A stretch of 64,000 nt of DNA from Trachelipus rathkii (Eukaryota; Arthropoda; Malacostraca; Isopoda; Trachelipodidae), in the NCBI GenBank assembly GCA_015478945.1, contig JABUQX010086788.1, positions 1 through 64,000 of the forward strand, written 5' to 3'. The notes beneath the pieces are model-generated. The model searched no databases. It had not been told where the DNA came from and worked only from the letters and a program-made list of their open reading frames with translations. This document shows positions 34,905-48,111 of the stretch, one piece after another; the stretch's first letter is position 1; the number at the start of each line of letters is the position of its first letter. The position numbers and the translations under genes are program-made.

Positions 34905-36357
34905 TTCACGCGGGAATATTGCGCCTGCGGGCGCACGCGGCGGGCGGGAACGCGGAAATATTGCGCCTGCGGGCGCACGCGGCGGGCGGGGACGCGGCGG
35001 GACGCACCAGCGGATGCGGGGTTGGCTGCCTTTGCGGGTGGGGCTCATGCTGAGCCCTGGTGGTTAGCTTATGAACTAGTGAATTAATTATTATCTATTC
35101 TAGTGAAATTAATAATTATTCCTCAATGTAAGTATTTATTATAAATATGATATACACTTAGTAAAAATAAAACACTTTTAATACAAATCAGATAACTTGT
35201 GCACCGCTTAACAGCTAAAATGACTATGATTTTAAAATGAGTTTGGGTCTAAAAGATAATAAAACACACACCTGCTCAAATACAAGTTTAAAGAACAAAG
35301 TTAATTTTCAAAAGACGATAAAATAATTCTCGACCAATCACATACGAGGTCATATAGAGATAAGGATTACCGACCAATCACAAGTAAGGAAAACATTTCC
35401 TTTTTACCTGCTTAAAGGATCTTACCGATCCTACATGTTTCAGTTTGAAATATATTTATAAAAATAATAATAACAATGATTCTTGTCTATGCAGGGAATT
35501 ACCTTTTGACCTGGTATTAGGATTAAGTGGCCGTCTACAAAGGCTTATCTAAATTTAGGCCCTAATTAGGCCTAACATCAATTATGCACCACATTGTACA
35601 GAAAAGGTCAGTTTGAAATATATTTTGACCTGGAATTAGGCTTAAATCGCCTCGGGTTACAAAAGGATTATCCTAAATTTAGACCTAAAGTAGTTATTTC
35701 AACACATTTTACAGAGAGAGAGGTCAGTTTCGTATCTGTAAGGAGTGCGGGTTTTTGTGTTTTCTCGTGATGGATTGTCAATGTACATAGATAATAATAA
35801 TAATAATAAAGAAAACCCGAATTATTTAAAAAACTTTGAAATATTTTTAGTTAACATCGAGTGAATAATATAAATGTAAGTGGATAATTGTTATTTTTAA
35901 ATAAAAACTTAGGATGATTTTAATAAAATACATGTTATGTTAGCAGAAGAACTTATTTTGTTATTTTATACTTATTACATGGCTAAAGATGATGTAAAGC
36001 AGTAAGTCAATAGAACAAAACGTGGCATAGCTTGATGTAGAGTGGTGAGGGGCTGGCCTTACTGATTTACTGATTTATTGCTTTAAGGTACGTAAAATAT
36101 ATGTTTTTAATAAAATTTCATAAAATTTTAGTAAAAGTTATTTTAAAACTTGATAGTTATAAAATTTATAAACAAAAAGTATTAACAGTTAATAATAAAT
36201 TCTTTGTTCAAAGATAATGATTGATTTATTATAGAAGTTTTAAGAAACTTTGAAATAATTTTAGTTATATTTGAATGAGTAATATAAATGTACGTTCTTA
36301 ATTAAAACATAAAATGTTTTAATAAATTATACGTTATATGTGTAAGTGAGTGTGCGT

Positions 36358-36401
<44 letters not shown>

Positions 36402-36499
36402 CCGCATGTGTATAAGTGTAAATGTAAGTGTCTATGTGTGTGTGTAAGTGTCATAGTGAATGTGTGTATAAATGTCATAGTGAATGTGTGTATAAGTGT

Positions 36500-36568
<69 letters not shown>

Positions 36569-37812
36569 TTCTAAATAATAATAACAATAGGCATGAAGTA
36601 AATAACACTAAGAATAATAATAAAAATAATAAAAATAAAATAATAAAAAAAAAAAAAATAATAAAAAAAATAAATAAAAATAATAATAAAAATAAATAAA
36701 AATAATAATAAAAATAAATAAAAAGTATTAAAACAAAATAAAAAACATAATGTTAATAAATATATGAGTTAAAGCAGTAAAGCAGAAAGTTAAAACAGTA
36801 AAGCAGAAAGTTAAAGCAGTAAAGCAGAAAGTTAAAGCAGTAAAACATGAGTTAAAGCAGTAAAACATGAGTTAAAGCAGTAAAGCAGTAAAACAAAAGC
36901 ATACTAATCCCTTAGGTGTTAGGTAACACCTCTAATGATTTACTGATTTACTGCTTTAAGGTATGTAATGTTAATAAATATGTGAGTTAAAGCAGTAAAA
37001 CATATGAGTTAAAGCAGTAAAACATGAGTTAAAAGCAGTAAAACATGAGTTAAAGCAGTAAAAACAGTAAAACAAAAATGAAAATAATCCCCCTAAGTGT
37101 AGGTAACACCTCTATTGATTGCTGATTTACTGCTTTAGAATTTATGTAATGTTTATCAATGCATGCTGCAGTTAAAAACAGTAAAACATGAGGTTAAAGC
37201 AGTATAAAAGCAGTAAAACAAAAAGCATACCCCCCCCTGGGTGTTAGGTAACACCTCTATTGATTTACTGATTTACAACTTTTGGGTATGTAATGATAAA
37301 CTAATATATGTTTGTTAAAGCAGTAAAACACATATAAGTTAAAACAGTAAAACATGAGTTAAAGCAGTAAAACATGAGTTAAAACAGTAAAGCAGTAAAA
37401 CAAAAGCATACTAATCCCCGTTGGTGTTAGGTAACACCTCTATTGATTTACTGATTTACTGCTTTAAGGTATGTTGTATGTAATGTTAATGTTTTTAATA
37501 AAATTTCGTACAGTTGTAGTAAAATAAAATGTTTATATATCAGAGCACTCTGTTTTCTTCTTTTTACATACAATTTTTAAAAATTTATAAATTAAAAAGT
37601 ATTAAGTAAAAAGTATTAAGTAAAAATAATGTTAATAAATATATGTGTTAAATAATAGGTCTGTAATGAGTTACAGTTTTAGGTTCGCGAAAATGTTTTT
37701 AATAACCACGGATGGAAATAAGTTAGGATAGATCCATACAGGTCAGGTACCTACATGACCTCATGTTTGCACAGATACCTACCAAAGGCTAGGCATCAGT
37801 TACCTGGATCGT
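34905..37812. repeat. Palindrome 1, right arm
   Basis: Reverse-complement partner of 30,995-33,850 along its whole length, including GC-rich repeats (34,908-35,062), the unique middle (35,063-36,300), TG runs, and the satellite array (about 36,765-37,470). The outer end aaaggctaggcatcagttac (37,784) coincides with the start of duplication unit 2. Confidence 0.92.
36765..37470. repeat. Satellite array in right arm (inverted)
   Basis: Constant parts (ggtgttaggtaacacctcta, then gatttactgatttactgctt) at about 36,916, 37,098, 37,243 and 37,425, with gagttaaagcagtaaaacat 20-mers between. Confidence 0.9.
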
Positions 37813-37982
37813 AAAAGAAAGACAGTAAAAAGAATTTAGTTGTTTTACGCTATATTTATTTGTAGTGTACTTCCCCCATATTTTCCAAATTTGTAGTAAA
37901 GAAAAGAATTTGTTCATGTGAAATCGTCCATTTTTTAAACATTTAATTTCTTCCATTAGTTTAAAGATGGAGTCTACAAGAC

Positions 37983-38164
<182 letters not shown>

Positions 38165-38165
38165 G

Positions 38166-39060
<895 letters not shown>

Positions 39061-39065
39061 ATAAC

Positions 39066-39172
39066 CAATAATAATATGTAATAGCCCAACCCAGCCCAGC
39101 CAGCCAGCAGCCAGCCAGCAGCCAGCAGCTGCTGCTGCCCAGCCAACAGCCCAGCCAGCCCAGCAATATATG
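39066..39172. repeat. CCAGC-type minisatellite
   Basis: Runs of cccagccagcagccagccag-like sequence with ctgctgctg in the middle. It is not present at the corresponding place in unit 1. Confidence 0.85.
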
Positions 39173-39185
39173 CCTTGTAACGCAT

Positions 39186-39669
39186 GGTGAGGAGCTAAAA
39201 AGTTACCCGCATGATATCTCGAAAACTAAGATAGGTACAAGAAAACTGATAACATATATAGATCAGCGTATGAAATTTGTAGGAAAAATTTAAATTACTT
39301 TTTTAATTTTTATATATTTCAAAACTACGATAGGTACAAGTAAACTAATAACATATTTAGAATCAGCGTATATAAATACCTCTATTAAAAAAAGATTTTT
39401 TTTAACTAAAAGAATACCCCAGGGTAAACCGCAAAAGATGCAAAGGAGTCGGGGTCTCGGCCTCCTGAGGGGACGACCAGGGGTAAGGACTATTCCCCCT
39501 CCGGGAGGTCTCCGGAACCCGCTCTTTGGTATTTGGGTGTCGCGAAGGTTCCTCCGCCCCGGGGGGGACTTCGTCCCCACTCTGTCCCACCGTCGGCTCA
39601 AGCTAAAAGAATTTTAAACGCTGAATTCATATAATTTATTAATTTTATTATACCTATAGTAGTTTGGAG

Positions 39670-39701
<32 letters not shown>

Positions 39702-39741
39702 ATTTTTTTGCATTTTTCCATACAAATTTCATTTTTATAGT

Positions 39742-39745
<4 letters not shown>
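39186..39745. mobile_element. Family B foldback element, unit 2 copy
   Basis: The left arm is as at 16,990 (agttacccgcatgatatctc). The GC-rich core is at 39,402-39,612. The right arm is shortened and largely replaced by a 36-base A-run (about 39,670) and catacaaatttcat before the TA tract. Confidence 0.75.
39402..39612 (+). repeat. GC-rich core repeat, copy 7
   Basis: aactaaaagaataccccagg to ccaccgtcggctcaagctaa, including gggggacttcgtcccc. The terminal ggctcgagcc is mutated to ggctcaagc. Confidence 0.85.
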
Positions 39746-39779
<34 letters not shown>

Positions 39780-39810
39780 TTCTTTATATAACTATATAAC
39801 ATAAATTTTT

Positions 39811-39908
<98 letters not shown>

Positions 39909-39925
39909 AATATATATATATAACA
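39745..39925. repeat. (TA)n microsatellite
   Basis: TA runs at about 39,750-39,778 and 39,812-39,922 with short interruptions. Confidence 0.94.
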
Positions 39926-40042
39926 ACCTTGTGTGGCGTAACAACAGCCTTGGCCTTAGCCAATATGTATATATATGTATGCTATATAACAACAGCTAAC
40001 TTCTGTTTCTAAAACAAAGTAATTCCATTTGTTGTTATATAG

Positions 40043-40116
40043 GGAACAGTCGGATACGGCCTTGAGAATGATATTCATTTTTCCAGTGACATTGAAAAAC
40101 CAGTTTTAAGACAAAT
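40043..40116 (+). other. Exon-like segment between consensus splice sites
   Basis: A 74-nt stretch preceded by a T-rich acceptor (ttgttgttatatag) and followed by a textbook donor (gtaagtatc). Only one frame is open across it, reading GTVGYGLENDIHFSS then DIEKPVLRQ; the other two have stops. It has no counterpart in unit 1. I do not recognise the peptide, and no neighbouring exon is evident, so this is a candidate only. Confidence 0.22.
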
Positions 40117-40203
40117 GTAAGTATCACTTCCTCAAAAAGTCTCACTTCATTGTAAAAAACAACATCAAGAAAAACAATAACATGTAATATATATATATAT
40201 ATA

Positions 40204-40741
40204 TTGATAAAAATACCCCTAAAGTATTTCACCCTGCTGGGAATCGAACCTGGACCCTAGCAGATGTACGTGAAAGTGTTTGACCACCAATCTACGATGA
40301 GCTAAAAGAAGAACACGACAATACTTCCTATGGTGAATATTTGCACCCACCAAATAGGACATGCCGCGCTCTTCCCGCTCACACTCGGGCCTAGGGCCAA
40401 ACAGGGTACCGTACAAGGGGAAAATACTAAGAACGGGGGTCAAGATGTACAGAATAAATAAATTGCAAGTAACGCAATCCAATTTGTATTGATAAAAACA
40501 CCCCTAAGGTATTTCACCCTGCTGGGAATCGAACCTGGACCCTAGAAGATGTACGTGCAAGTGCTTGACCACCAGTCCACGATGAGCTAAAAGAAGAACA
40601 CGACAATACTTCCTATGGTGAATATTCGCACCCACCAAATAGGAATTGCCGTGCTCTTCCCGGTCACACTCCGGCCTGGGGCCAAACAGGGTACCGCACA
40701 AGGTGAAAATACTTAAGAACGGGAGTCAAGATTTACAGAAT
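40204..40741 (-). mobile_element. tRNA-derived SINE dimer, copy 2
   Basis: The cleaner copy of 18,013-18,572. Minus-strand B boxes (GGTTCGATTCCC) lie at 40,239-40,250 and 40,524-40,535, with A-box-like TAGCTCATCG upstream in each. The two units are about 285 bases apart and share gtacgtg, accaccaatctacgatgagc and ggccaaacagggtaccg. Confidence 0.75.
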
Positions 40742-40999
40742 AAATAAAATTGAAGTGGTTTTTCAACAGTGCTCCTCTTTTAATTCCAAATATCTTATGT
40801 TCTCAAGCAAAAGATATGTGATTTAGGTTCAAATATTTTTATAAATATAGTTTTTATATATGCAGTGTAAATGGTGAAAATAAAATTTTAAACTGTTAAT
40901 ATTCATTTTATTTTTGTGTATGAAATCAGATTATATTTTCTAAACTATATCAGTGCCAAGTTAATTTTTGTGTTAAAATAATAATATCAAATAAATCAA

Positions 41000-41505
41000 T
41001 TTACTTTTATTTTTTATGTTAAAATTAAAATAGTTATGCCGTTTATATTATTTTTGGATGTGAGAAAACCTGTTTTTCAGGGGGATCTATGTGGAAATTT
41101 CTTTAACTTTTTAAATACAGGTTTAAATCTATTTCATTATTATTATTATCTTTTTTCACATTTTTTGTTATATTACTATATTTTCTTAATATAGGTTTGT
41201 TTGATGGTTGCATGGTTTTTCATTCATTCCTTTATGAGCATCCAGCATCATATAGTTTAGACCTTGCTTTTGACATCTACATCCAGCCACCTTTGATGTC
41301 CGTGGCCTACTTCAAGAGACCTCCTACAGCTGTCATCGACTCCTGTCGCCTTCGAGAGGTTTCCACAGCCGTTCTTTCTTTCTCTCGCCAGAAACTGCTG
41401 TGTTTGGTCTATCACCAGGTCTATTTTTATTTTTACCTTTAAAACAGAGAAGGGGTCTGTCTACCTGTGAAAAATAGTAGGCTTGAGGAGACTTTTCACC
41501 TTCCT
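41000..41505 (+). repeat. 5' LTR and leader of gypsy copy 2
   Basis: Identical to copy 1 apart from a few bases. After ttcagaaatgatatta it has a short TA run and then sequence absent from copy 1 (gtgattggtcaattgaccat). Confidence 0.75.
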
Positions 41506-41691
41506 TCAGAAATGATATTATATATATATTGTGATTGGTCAATTGACCATTGTTTGTTAATTTTAAGGTCTTTTTTAAATTTTAAGCATTTTTTTTCAAA
41601 TATTTTAAATTATTTTAGATAGCTAGGCCAAATTTTTTTTTGCCTACAGTGTTCCCCTGTCAGGCCTATTATTTCTATTTTTTTGGCTTAA

Positions 41692-42402
41692 CTACATAGA
41701 AATATAACAGTGTCTCCTGTTGATGAGATTTCTCAAAATTTGGGTCAATATGCCAATAGAACTCCAGCTCCAGCTCCAGCTCCAGCTCCAATTCCAGCTC
41801 CTGCTTCAGCTCAGACCGCCGTTTCCCAGTTTAATGGTAAGTTTATTTCCAAAGATATAGATCTTACATTTATGTTGTTGGAATTACAATTAAAATCAAA
41901 TGACGAGGGCGAACGCTTTCGTGCCCTTTTGAGCATCCTGGCAACCAAAGTGTTGCAGAGATTAAGGGATGTTTTACCAAACTTAAATATGAGCAATCAG
42001 CCTTATATTGAGCTGAAGAATACCTTATTAGATAGATTAAGGGAGTCTGACTCCGACAAAATTCGTAAATTACTCCATAATGAAGTATTGGGCGACCGAC
42101 TGCCCACAAGTTTGTTAAATGACGTGTTGTCATTACTGGACGGAACGCAAGTCTGTCCGTTCATCCAAATCGTGCGCCAGCTCTTTATGCAAAAGCTGCC
42201 TCATGATGTACAGTATCATCTAGCTACTATGGATCCAACTTGTTCAGTGCATGAGTTGGCTGCGTATGTTGATAGAGTTGTGAAGGCAAAAATCCTTACG
42301 ACGCAGAGCGTACCTTTTGCCGCCCCACTCATGTCAGCCTTGACGCTAGGTCAGGAATCAGTGCTTCCCGCTAGCCCGCTAGCCCGCGGCCTCAAGGTTT
42401 AG
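41692..42402 (+). pseudogene. Gag-like protein, gypsy copy 2
   Basis: Same frame as copy 1 with one visible amino-acid change (NEALGD to NEVLGD, codon at about 42,085). No ATG at the head; ends at TAG 42,400-42,402. Confidence 0.75.
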
Positions 42403-42856
42403 CCAATGCAATTCAATCTGCATCTTCATAATCACATGCTTTATTAGAAAAGAGTATTGCTTTTCTAGAGCAAACAATTTTGGATCTTCAAACAAGGATT
42501 CGATCCCTTGAATCTCGCCCTTATCCTCCTTCAATTAATGTACCTTCAGTACCTAATCTTGATTCTTTCAAACATCGTCCTAGTTTTTTTAATCAACCTC
42601 GACGTTATTATCACAGGTCTCCCAATTCTCATCAAATCTTTAACCGCTCCCAATCGTCCCATCCTCATCCTTAACCTCCTGCTTCACAAGTTCAACCTCT
42701 TCCTGCCGCTTCTGCTCAACCTTCTTCTGTCTCACTTTCTCCCAACCCACAAGGTATATGCGTCAACCATCAATGTTGGGTTACCCAAACATGAAACTGT
42801 CTAAAACCATGTGCTTATGATTTAAACTCGGATGCCACGTCGTAAAAGCGCAGGGC

Positions 42857-43210
42857 ATGGCTTCTTTTTCTTCGTTCAACCTCCTGCGCATTCACTATCC
42901 TCTCACCAACTTATTTTATCTCGTGGACACAGGAAGCTCGTACAGTGTTTTGCCTCTTTCCTTTTTAAAGAACAACAGTGCTGCAGAGCCTCTCATTGCC
43001 CTGCAAGCCGCTAACGGTTCTATCATCCATACGTACAGCTCTAAGCGACTCCATCTAACTCTCTTCTTCCGTCGTGATTTCTATTGGGATTTCCTCATCG
43101 CAGTCGTAACTCTTCCCATCATTGGTGCAGACTTTCTTGCTCACTACAACATCTTAGTCGACCTGCACCATAATAGATTGATCGACTTTGAGACACTTCT
43201 CTATTTCATG
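42857..43210 (+). pseudogene. Aspartic protease domain, gypsy copy 2
   Basis: Identical to copy 1, with DTG at 42,926-42,934. The interrupted zinc knuckle lies upstream with the same TGA at 42,792-42,794. Confidence 0.8.
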
Positions 43211-43239
43211 CATCCGTGCTGTTTCTTCCATCGTGGTAT

Positions 43240-44151
43240 CCATCTTCATCTTGCAGTAACCCTTTTGAAGCTCTTCTTCATTCTGATTTCTTCAAACTTG
43301 TCACTCCCATTCCTACTTTTTCCTAAGTCAAGCACAATGTGGTCCACTACATTGAAACTTCGGGCAGACCTCCTTTCGCTCATGCAAGACGTTTTACTCC
43401 CGACAAACTCCAAGCAGCCAAACTTGAGTTTAATACTCTCCTTCAACAGGGCATCATTCGCTCCTCTAATTCCGACTATGCTTTTCCTCTTCATCTTGTC
43501 CTCAAACCTAACGGTGACTACCGTCCCACTGGAGACTATAGAATTCTTAATGCTATCACATGCCCTGATAGATACCCCATTCCTTACCTACAGGATTTTA
43601 CCGCTATTCTATCAGGATGTACTATCTTTTTGAAGATAGATTTGGTTAAAGCCTTTTATCAGATCCCAAGCAACTCTGCTGACATTCATAAAACAGCTGT
43701 TATAACTCCTTTCGGCCTTTTTGAATTTCTTCGTACTCCATTTGGTCTTCGGAATGCTGCACAGTCATTCCAACGCTTCATAGACTCTGTCCTCCGCGGA
43801 TTGCCCTTGGTCTTCGCCTATATCGATGATCTGCTCATCGCTAGCTCTTCTCCGAAGGAACACACCTCTCACTTGCGCCAAGTTTTTAAAAGGTTAGTTG
43901 AGTATGGCATACGCGTTAACACTCTTAAGCGTATGTTTGGTGTCCCTTCACTCACCTTTCTTGGCCATACTATTTTATTCGAGGGCATTCGTCCCCTCGA
44001 TGATCGTGTGTCTGCGATCCGTTCTTTCCCCCTGCCGCAAAAGCAACGTCAACTTCGTAGATTTCTCGGCATGGTGAACTTCTGTCACGGTTTCAGTCCC
44101 GTCGGCAGGCAGACATTCTCGTCTCGCAACTCCGCTCTTAGCCTGTACTAG
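43240..44151 (+). pseudogene. Reverse transcriptase, gypsy copy 2
   Basis: Identical to copy 1 through LRRFLGMVNFCH (to 44,088), including YIDD at 43,819-43,830 and the upstream TAA at 43,324-43,326. A frameshift at about 44,090 then changes the end to a short unrelated tail. Confidence 0.9.
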
Positions 44152-44880
44152 AAGACGGGATCATCCAGCTTCTGTCTCCGTCGAATTGGACTGATTGAGG
44201 CCCGGCAAGCTCTTTCTTCATTCAAAGAAGCTCGTGGCTTTTTTTGGCCCTTGCTCTTTTCTTATTGTGTTTTTCCCTCCACCCCACTGCACCGACCCGG
44301 CATCCACACGATGCCTTAGGGACTTGCAGTGAGGTTTGCTGTCCTACAACAGTTTGTTGGAGGATGATGGGCCGGTCTCATGTAGGCATTCTTTTCTAAA
44401 AGGCCCTCAACCTGCTGAGCGTTGAGGTACAGTGCTTTTGGGATGAGAAATTGTTCGCCATCTTATCTTGCTATCAGCACCTTTCTCTACTTTATAGAAA
44501 GGCGTCGCGCGATTTTCACATCCTCACGCGCATCATAAAACCCATCACTTACGCCACCACTGCCTCAACAGTTTAAGCAGTCCCCCCGTGAGGCCCGCTA
44601 CCTTGAATGTCATTGCTCAATGCACCACGATATTTCGTCACTTTAAAAAGCGGCCGAGAACATTTGCCTGATGACGCCCTTTCTGCCTATCCCCCATGTG
44701 CTATTTCCCTCTTCCTTCGATCAACTACGAGGGATGTTCTCGTCTTCACACGGCTGGAAGAGTTCCAGCATATCCAGCTAACTCTTAGCTTTGACATTTC
44801 CAAGTGTGGAAGTGTTCGTCCTTCCCTTCCCCCTTCCCCCTCCCACCTCCCCTGTGATATGGCATCCAATTTGCCTCGTG
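44152..44880 (+). pseudogene. RNase H remnant, indel-rich, gypsy copy 2
   Basis: Nucleotide matches to 22,190-22,850 continue but with frequent one-base insertions (e.g. gcggccgagaacatttgcct against gcgccgagaacattcct). No frame is maintained. It has the look of uncorrected long-read sequence rather than ordinary decay. Confidence 0.75.
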
Positions 44881-45165
44881 ACTTTTTATTTTCTATGTTA
44901 AAATTTAAAAATAGTTATGGTCGTTATATTTTTTTTGTATTGTGGGCAACCTCTTTTTTCCAGGAGGGATCTATGTGGAAAGGCTTTAACTTTTTAAACA
45001 CTTAGGTTTAAATCTATTTTCATTATTTAGCATTTTTATTATCTTTTATTATGTAAGTTATTTTTTTTAAACTTTTTTGTTATATTACTATATTTTCTTA
45101 ATATAGGTGTGTTTGATGGTTACGTGGTTTTTTATTCATTCCTTTATGAGCATCCAGCATCAATA
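44880..45165 (+). repeat. Truncated 3' LTR of gypsy copy 2
   Basis: Reaches further than copy 1: it continues through cattcctttatgagcatcca gcatca before entering a TA tract. Confidence 0.75.
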
Positions 45166-45224
45166 TACTATAGTATATATTATATACCTAAGAATATATA
45201 TATTATATATATATATATATAGTG

Positions 45225-45269
<45 letters not shown>

Positions 45270-45619
45270 TATATTATGATATATAGATATATGATTATAT
45301 ATTATATATATATATAATATATAGTATTTAATATATATAGTATACTCATTAAAATTGCTCGTCATGTTCACTCCTTTACTGTAATATGCTGTTGTATGCA
45401 TAGATTCAAGTATATTTGCATTCATTGAAAGTAAGAGTTCGTATGTTTTACGTTCCTTCGCATGAATAAATTTGTTGAAGATTATCAGACCATTGTTCCA
45501 AATGGCTATAAGAATATGTAATTCACTGGCGTTGGGCATATAATATAATATTATATATATATATACTATTATATATAATTATATTATATATATATTATAG
45601 TATTATATTATATAATATA

Positions 45620-45650
<31 letters not shown>

Positions 45651-45690
45651 ATATATAATATATTATATATAATATGGTTTTTTTTGTTTT
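45166..45690. repeat. (TA)n tracts around a unit-2-specific segment
   Basis: TA-rich at 45,166-45,345 and 45,538-45,675; between them is unique sequence (cgtcatgttcactcctttac) not found in unit 1. A minus frame of 119 codons here is half TA repeat and is not taken as a gene. Confidence 0.8.
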
Positions 45691-45915
45691 TTTTTTTTTT
45701 TTACAGAAGGATAAACACCATCCGCTCACCGGTGCCCCACGAGCCCTAAGTCTAGGCAGGGGTGTAGTCCAATATTACGTTCCCGCAGGCAGGACCGGAG
45801 CCAAGCCCCAAGGGTATCGGAGAATAGCCTCACATTTCGCCCACCCCGACCAGTTGCCGAACCTGGGCACCCTCGCTTTGGTTTTGACGAGTGTTCCTCA
45901 CCAATAGATGACGAC
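45690..45915 (-). mobile_element. tRNA-derived SINE, copy 2 (indel-rich)
   Basis: Matches 23,571-23,778 with many insertions; the plus-strand T-run at 45,683-45,712 marks its poly(A) tail. The A-box head is degraded here. Confidence 0.65.
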
Positions 45916-46039
45916 CTTTAAATGCGTAACGTAATAAATAAAATAAAAAAAATTGCCAAAAAAAAAAATAAACATACCATTATACATATAAATATAAAAA
46001 TACATTGATAAATACATAAACATAAAATAACATTAATTA

Positions 46040-46165
46040 TTCGACATTGAAACACCATTATTATTATATTATTTATTAATATTAATTATTATGTATTATT
46101 TTATTATTATATTATGTATTATTTATTATTAATTATGTATTATTCATTATTATTATCTATATCAC

Positions 46166-46201
<36 letters not shown>

Positions 46202-46335
46202 TACCACCATTATTACTATTATTATTATTATTACTATTATCATTACTATTATTATTATTATCATTATTATTATTTTTAATATTATTATTATTATTCTTAT
46301 TATTATTCTATAACTATATTTATGCACTTAATAAT
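46040..46335. repeat. (ATT)n microsatellite
   Basis: Triplet tract with ACC and ATC interruptions. The poly-leucine reading frame across it is an artefact. Confidence 0.94.
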
Positions 46336-46419
46336 AATGATCACCAATTAATTATTAACAATATCACGAATAAAAAAAACTATCACTTGCATCACTACTA
46401 ATTGATACTATTATCACTA

Positions 46420-46990
46420 GATTGCAGAATGATCTCAATCTCTAGCAACAATAGGTTGAGCAGCCCTCTTAATGAGCCATGGAAATGAAGCAGTTTCGGA
46501 GAGGCATCACAACAACACAGTTTACATCCCAAGTCAGTCAATGAAGTATTACTCATGTTTACGAAAATTTTCAAAAGGTTCATGATTCCAAACTTATTTT
46601 ACTTCACCGCAAAAATCACAGATACATATTTTCAAATTTTGAAGTATAATTTTAATTTTAATAAAAATGTTATTAGGAAATTATCAAATTTAGTTCTTTG
46701 AAAACATCCAAATAAAGAATCTCAGGTCTTCAAATCCTTCTACTATGTCATTCCATCCAATCAGCTTGTTGCAACCTTCACATGATCAATGAGCCAAAGA
46801 TCTCAACCTTCTATTGGTCACTTCACTTTTCTTTTCTCTTCTCTTTCCTTGCTCTTTTCTCCTGTTTGATAAGCCAACCTAGCTCTCCAAAGTCTGAAAT
46901 CCTTTATAGCATCGATTATGATTAAACTATCGACGCGTAGTCCATGTTCGAATCCCTCTGATGAAGAGTAAAGCTACCTGTGAAAAAAAA
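46420..46990. other. Duplicate of 24,240-24,812
   Basis: Includes the tRNA-like remnant (gttcgaatccctctgatg, about 46,947). No gene recognised. Confidence 0.6.
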
Positions 46991-46994
46991 AAAA

Positions 46995-47112
46995 CTTTAT
47001 AGTATAATATATATTTTATATATATATATATATATTTATATATTATATTATATATATAAACATAATTATATAATATTATATATATTTATATATATATTAT
47101 ATATTATATAGG
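46995..47112. repeat. (TA)n microsatellite
   Basis: Interrupted TA tract at the left of the unit 2 family C element. Confidence 0.92.
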
Positions 47113-47625
47113 GAAAGTGTCATGTAAGAGGCTCTTAAACAGATTTTTATTAAAAATCACAGCATAGACCCAAAAAAGAAAGTAATGAATAAAAAAAAGA
47201 TCAGTCTCTTTTGATGAATGATTTTTATTTCAAATTTAAAAATCCATAACATTCTTATATAAAAAAAACTGACGTAATTCTATTCTATGCGGTTTACCAT
47301 CTAGTTCGCAACGTTAACCACTAGTATGTTAGTTTACGCATCTTCGCATCCATCAGGTAGGTTTCGGTTTAGACCCTTACTAGTTTAGTTATATATGTTT
47401 GTTAAGTATACTATGTTAAGGTTTAAATAACACTGACATATGAATATCCTAAACCGTATTACGAAGCTCGCTCAGTTCTTTCTATAAGAAAACCCAAGGA
47501 CTACAACATGACGTTTGTAACTTTTATATAACAGACCATCAATTTATTTTTTGTTCTTTTTATAGTTTTAGATTTCGGTTGTTGGATTTTTAAATATCAT
47601 GCACATATATAAGATAAAACAATAC
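47113..47625. mobile_element. Family C foldback element, unit 2 copy (degraded)
   Basis: Keeps gaggctcttaaacagatttt, aaaatcacagcatagac, cggtttag and aaaccgtattacgaagctcg from the 24,941 element, but the centre (ttaagtatactatgttaagg) has lost the perfect hairpin and the right arm is badly altered. Confidence 0.65.
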
Positions 47626-48111
47626 ATTATATATATATATATTAATAATATATATATATATATAATATTCATATATATATATATATATAGTATAATAGGT
47701 ATATATATATTATTATAATAATATTATATATATTATATATATATATATAATTAAATAAATAATATATATAATATATAATATATATATATATATATAATTT
47801 TATATTATATTATTATAATATATATAAATTATATTATATATTATATATATTATTAACTATAGTATATATAATATAAGTTATATATATTAATATATATATT
47901 ATCTATAATATATATATATATATATTTTATATATATGATAATATATATAATATACCTAATTTAATAAATATCATATATCATATTATATATATATAATATA
48001 AGTTATATATTATAATGAATATATATATATATATATATTATATATGAATATATTATATATATATTATATATATTTATTATATATAAGATATTATATAGTA
48101 TATATATATAT
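47626..48111. repeat. Compound (TA)n microsatellite
   Basis: More interrupted than its counterpart at 25,513-26,017, with irregular TAATA and ATTATA steps. It is followed by 48,112-48,929, duplicate of 26,018-26,786, without a gene. Confidence 0.92.

Larger units (their letters stand above)
41000..45165 (+). mobile_element. Ty3/gypsy LTR retrotransposon lacking integrase, copy 2
   Basis: Same structure as copy 1. Near-identical from the LTR to 44,088, then abruptly full of single-base insertions and deletions to 44,880. The same premature stops and the same integrase deletion are present. Confidence 0.88.

Noticed and set aside
46114..46401. Poly-leucine protein
   Set aside because: Translation of an (ATT)n microsatellite.
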